In this document: piece by piece, positions 62,276 through 64,000 of the stretch | Layout of the letters: the number at the start of each line of letters is the position of its first letter | Numbering within the stretch: the stretch's first letter is position 1 | Origin: OFTM382 sp964352615 | Lineage (GTDB): Bacteria > Planctomycetota > Phycisphaerae > Phycisphaerales > UBA1924 | NCBI GenBank assembly: GCA_964352615.1 | Contig: CAYGSG010000008.1 | Location: 1-64,000, forward strand | Length of the DNA: 64,000 nt | Reading direction: 5' to 3' | The notes under the pieces: model-generated | Database searches by the model: none | What the model was told of the DNA's origin: nothing | What the model saw: the letters and a program-made list of their open reading frames with translations, nothing else | Made by a program: the position numbers and the translations under genes

Positions 62276-62711
62276 ACTGAGTTGGAGACAAGCCTCTCAC
62301 AGCAAGCCCTTCGCGCGGATGGTGCGCGGTGGAGGGGGCGGAGGAGAGAGGGGAGCGATGGTTATCAGGCCATGTGTGAGAGCATCACCGCCCGGTCATG
62401 GAGTCTTGCACAGCGCCCATGCTCTGTGGCGCTGCATCCATGGACTTGTGCGCTGCGTTTAAGCTCTGTGGCGCTGCTTCACAAGAGCCGTGCGCTGCGT
62501 TCATGCTCTTGTTCGTGGCGTTTATGGAGCTGTGCGCTGCATTACGGTCGTCGTGCGCTGCTTTACGAGAGCTGTAAAGGGCTCTACGGTCGTAGTTGGT
62601 TGCTCTACAAGCGTCGTTCAGGGACAAACAAGAGCAAATCATCAGCGCGACAAAGCAGTTCATGGCTGAATAACGGTCGTACATCGGGCAACAATGGCCG
62701 ATGCTCGATCG
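62276..62711. other. intergenic region dominated by a minisatellite
   Basis: The 436 nt between convergent genes hold a purine-rich stretch (62325-62360, GGTGGAGGGGGCGGAGGAG) and then an array of 21-nt repeats (62397-62627). Open frames cross the array on both strands because 21 is a multiple of three, but neither has a credible ribosome binding site. Confidence 0.65.
62397..62627. repeat. 21-nt degenerate tandem repeat (about 11 units)
   Basis: Units start at 62397, 62418, 62439, 62460 and so on every 21 nt, with a core like GTGGCGCTGC or GTGCGCTGC at a fixed place. Units decay toward the right end (62586 onward). Read on the minus strand the array gives heptads of the type NAAHKSM; on the plus strand a different heptad. 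It is contiguous, without spacers. Confidence 0.85.
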
Positions 62712-63485
62712 TCAGGCCGACGCTGCGGCGTGGTTCTTGCGCTTGCAGGCGATGTGCCCGCACTCGGGGCAGGGTCCGGTAAAGGAGCCGAGCAGGTCGT
62801 AGCCGCACCGTGGGCAGAGCCCGCGCTGGAACCGCCGGGCGTGCTTGAAGGCTCGGCAGATGCGCACAACCACAAAGAACAGCAGCGCGTAGAACGCTGT
62901 GTTCAACGCCAGCCCCGACCAGATCGGGTAGTACGGCAGGGCGCGAGGAATAGGCCCAGGCCGGTTGCCGACTGCAGGCAAGTCAGCGATCGCAATGCCT
63001 CCTTTCAGTCGTTGTTTCTCGTAGATCTGGATTCCTGACCTGTTCAGCGGCCACGAGCACCACGCGGCGAGTGCAGGAAACCCTCGCGCGTCATCTGCTC
63101 CAGGGTCCCATCCATGCCCTTGTCCCTTCTCTTGAGCGACGCGTCGCATGCCCCAACTGTGGAATCCGGCAACGTCAAGATACGCCAGCAGGAAGCCAGA
63201 ACCATCGAAAGGATCCGACGGAGAAACCGCGGAGGTAAGCCAACTCAGTTCGTAATCCGATTCCTGCGCTACGAACGGGACACGTGAGCGCCCAACTCCT
63301 ATCGCGTGATAGCTCCATAAGCTACCAGTGCCTCCCCAACTCATCTTGATCGGCACGGTACTAACCATGTACTGGTTACCAGGAGGCAGCAGCGCCAGGC
63401 CCCACGCGACGGCCCACGTGGTGAAAAAACCAAGCAGCAGGTAGACCATCACCACGCGGCCGATGGACAGGGTTCTTGGCATCAT
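62712..63485 (-). CDS. membrane protein with C-terminal zinc ribbon
   Basis: A 257-residue protein with one N-terminal helix (VVMVYLLLGFFTTWAVAWGL), a large extracytoplasmic part rich in Trp and Gly (about 35-180), a second helix (LALNTAFYALLFFVVVRICR) and a cytosolic zinc ribbon CPRCGYDLLGSFTGPCPECG near the end. This is a typical planctomycete family of unknown function, related in style to the proteins at 19709 and 60924-62275. Adjacent ATGs at 63485 and 63482 are possible starts. Confidence 0.75.
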   Translation of the reverse strand: MMPRTLSIGRVVMVYLLLGFFTTWAVAWGLALLPPGNQYMVSTVPIKMSWGGTGSLWSYHAIGVGRSRVPFVAQESDYELSWLTSAVSPSDPFDGSGFLLAYLDVAGFHSWGMRRVAQEKGQGHGWDPGADDARGFPALAAWCSWPLNRSGIQIYEKQRLKGGIAIADLPAVGNRPGPIPRALPYYPIWSGLALNTAFYALLFFVVVRICRAFKHARRFQRGLCPRCGYDLLGSFTGPCPECGHIACKRKNHAAASA

Positions 63486-63521
63486 GCCAGCTTACCAGCT
63501 TGACGCGTCTTGTCTGGGTGG

Positions 63522-63631
63522 CACTGCTGGCTTGCCCAGCAGTGGTTGCCCTACCGCACTGGCTGCCCCCCCCACACAAGCTGCCAGTGCCACCCTGAGA
63601 GAACCTAGAAGACACAGGCGGGACGCCTGTG
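63522..63631. repeat. cluster of GTGGCAC...GTGCCAC inverted repeats
   Basis: Three stems lie in a row: CACTGCTGG/CCAGCAGTG (63522-63544), CACTGGC/GCCAGTG (63557-63589) and CACAGGCG/CGCCTGTG (63613-63631). Each is framed by GTGGCAC or GTGCCACC. The last unit is the familiar short repeat that can be misread as the peptide GTGVPPV. The spacer from 63486 to 63746 holds no gene that I can support. Confidence 0.8.
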
Positions 63632-63708
63632 CCACCAAAAAGGTTGTGCCACCATGCCACCCGGGCTCTGCCCATCTTGCCTATTGCCCACTCCCCATTG
63701 CCCCACTT

Positions 63709-63738
63709 CTCCGCGTCTTAGCTCCGCGCCTCTGCGTT
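63709..63738 (+). repeat. dispersed repeat, intergenic copy
   Basis: This is the second copy of the 30-nt unit in top6B (6443-6472), here in a spacer just upstream of the last small gene's stop codon side. It has the common CTCCGCG-TC-GCTC-GCGCC-TCTGCGTT layout. Confidence 0.75.
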
Positions 63739-63746
63739 CAAGGCTC

Positions 63747-63983
63747 TCAGCCCGCCTTCCAGCCCGCGGCGATGCCCGCAAGCGCGGTTGCCGTCATGGG
63801 CACGGCTCCGGTGATGAACGCACGGAACGAGGCGAACTGCCCGCCGGCCCAGGCCTCAAAGCTGTCGTAGCGGTCGGCCATCGCGCCCCAGCGGATGTCG
63901 ATGAGCTGCGCGTACTCAAGGCCGAGCAGCAGCATGAACACGAGCCCCGCGGCGAACATGGTCACCTTGAAGAGCTTGCGCAT
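63747..63983 (-). CDS. small membrane protein, unknown
   Basis: A 78-residue protein with a likely signal anchor at the N-terminus (KVTMFAAGLVFMLLLGLEYA) and a second hydrophobic stretch at the C-terminus (FITGAVPMTATALAGIAAGW). The middle (IRWGAMADRYDSFEAWAGGQ) is hydrophilic. No family is recognised. Its upstream region runs out of the window. Confidence 0.6.
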   Translation of the reverse strand: MRKLFKVTMFAAGLVFMLLLGLEYAQLIDIRWGAMADRYDSFEAWAGGQFASFRAFITGAVPMTATALAGIAAGWKAG

Positions 63984-64000
63984 CGCAAAGGCCGCGGCAA

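Noticed and set aside
62397..62627. Possible CRISPR array
   Set aside because: Repeats are contiguous, 21 nt long and degenerate, with no unique spacers and no cas genes nearby.
62385..62684. A 99-codon minus-strand frame with NAAHKSM heptads
   Set aside because: The frame is explained by the 21-nt repeat period. There is no ribosome binding site, and the plus strand is equally open, so it is kept only as a repeat.

Overview
The window is a high-GC chromosomal segment that looks like a planctomycete of the class Phycisphaerae. The clues are secreted proteins ending in paired GDIADDFG/DGMVSFGDF dockerin-like repeats, several small membrane proteins with a C-terminal CPxCGY or CxVCPECG zinc ribbon, a PEP-CTERM-like exported protein, lipid A synthesis (lpxB), and short overlapping operons. 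I see no rRNA, no tRNA, no CRISPR array and no transposase. The lineage call is inference from these signatures.

Layout. 1-426: no convincing gene. 427-1422: cysteine-synthase-like PLP enzyme. 1451-7177 (minus strand): a DNA topoisomerase VI operon, B subunit first and A subunit later, separated by two accessory genes (an unrecognised Cys-rich protein and a SUKH-ankyrin protein) and followed by a hypothetical gene. The 3' tail of the B-subunit gene is present twice, on either side of the Cys-rich gene. 7500-9507: two exported proteins. 9722-12614: ndk, csrA (minus), a NifU-domain protein (minus) and a lipoprotein. 12631-19690: M48 peptidase, M20 peptidase, class-III aminotransferase, astA, astD, a probable arginine/ornithine catabolic cluster, followed by an agmatinase-family ureohydrolase (20706-21686). 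21702-25591: DUF2802-like membrane protein, tilS, SpoIIE-type phosphatase, NAD kinase. 25610-28701: dxs and a prenyl diphosphate synthase. 28807-35082: TolQ/ExbB-like protein, PTS IIA, rsmB, a two-component system whose regulator carries an XRE helix-turn-helix, lpxB. 35177-39698: dockerin-like exported protein, S9 prolyl oligopeptidase, and a B12-binding/MeaB GTPase fusion. 39755-46637: lipoprotein, MATE pump, second ureohydrolase, AbgT transporter with an extra domain, nucleotide-sugar dehydrogenase. 46643-50497 (minus): persulfide-dioxygenase/rhodanese fusion, DUF2237, TM2 protein, hypothetical, GAPDH. 50664-54753: two divergent ECF sigma / membrane-regulator modules. 54865-56437: rpmI, rplT, M50 protease. 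56450-59225 (minus): PpiD/SurA-like chaperone and rpsD. 59431-62275: purF followed by three tandem zinc-ribbon membrane paralogues. 62276-64000: a 21-nt minisatellite, another zinc-ribbon membrane protein, a repeat-rich spacer and a small membrane protein.

The most unusual part is the topoisomerase VI operon. It is a type IIB enzyme typical of archaea and plants, here in a bacterial context. Immunity-like genes sit between its subunits, and a displaced copy of the B-subunit C-terminal coding tail marks an insertion or recombination at that point. Other points of interest are a catabolic cluster with astA/astD but no recognisable astB or astE, an intergenic repeat that appears to have entered the top6B coding sequence, and a regulator that seems to fuse an anti-sigma-like N-terminus to a pseudopilin-like C-terminus.
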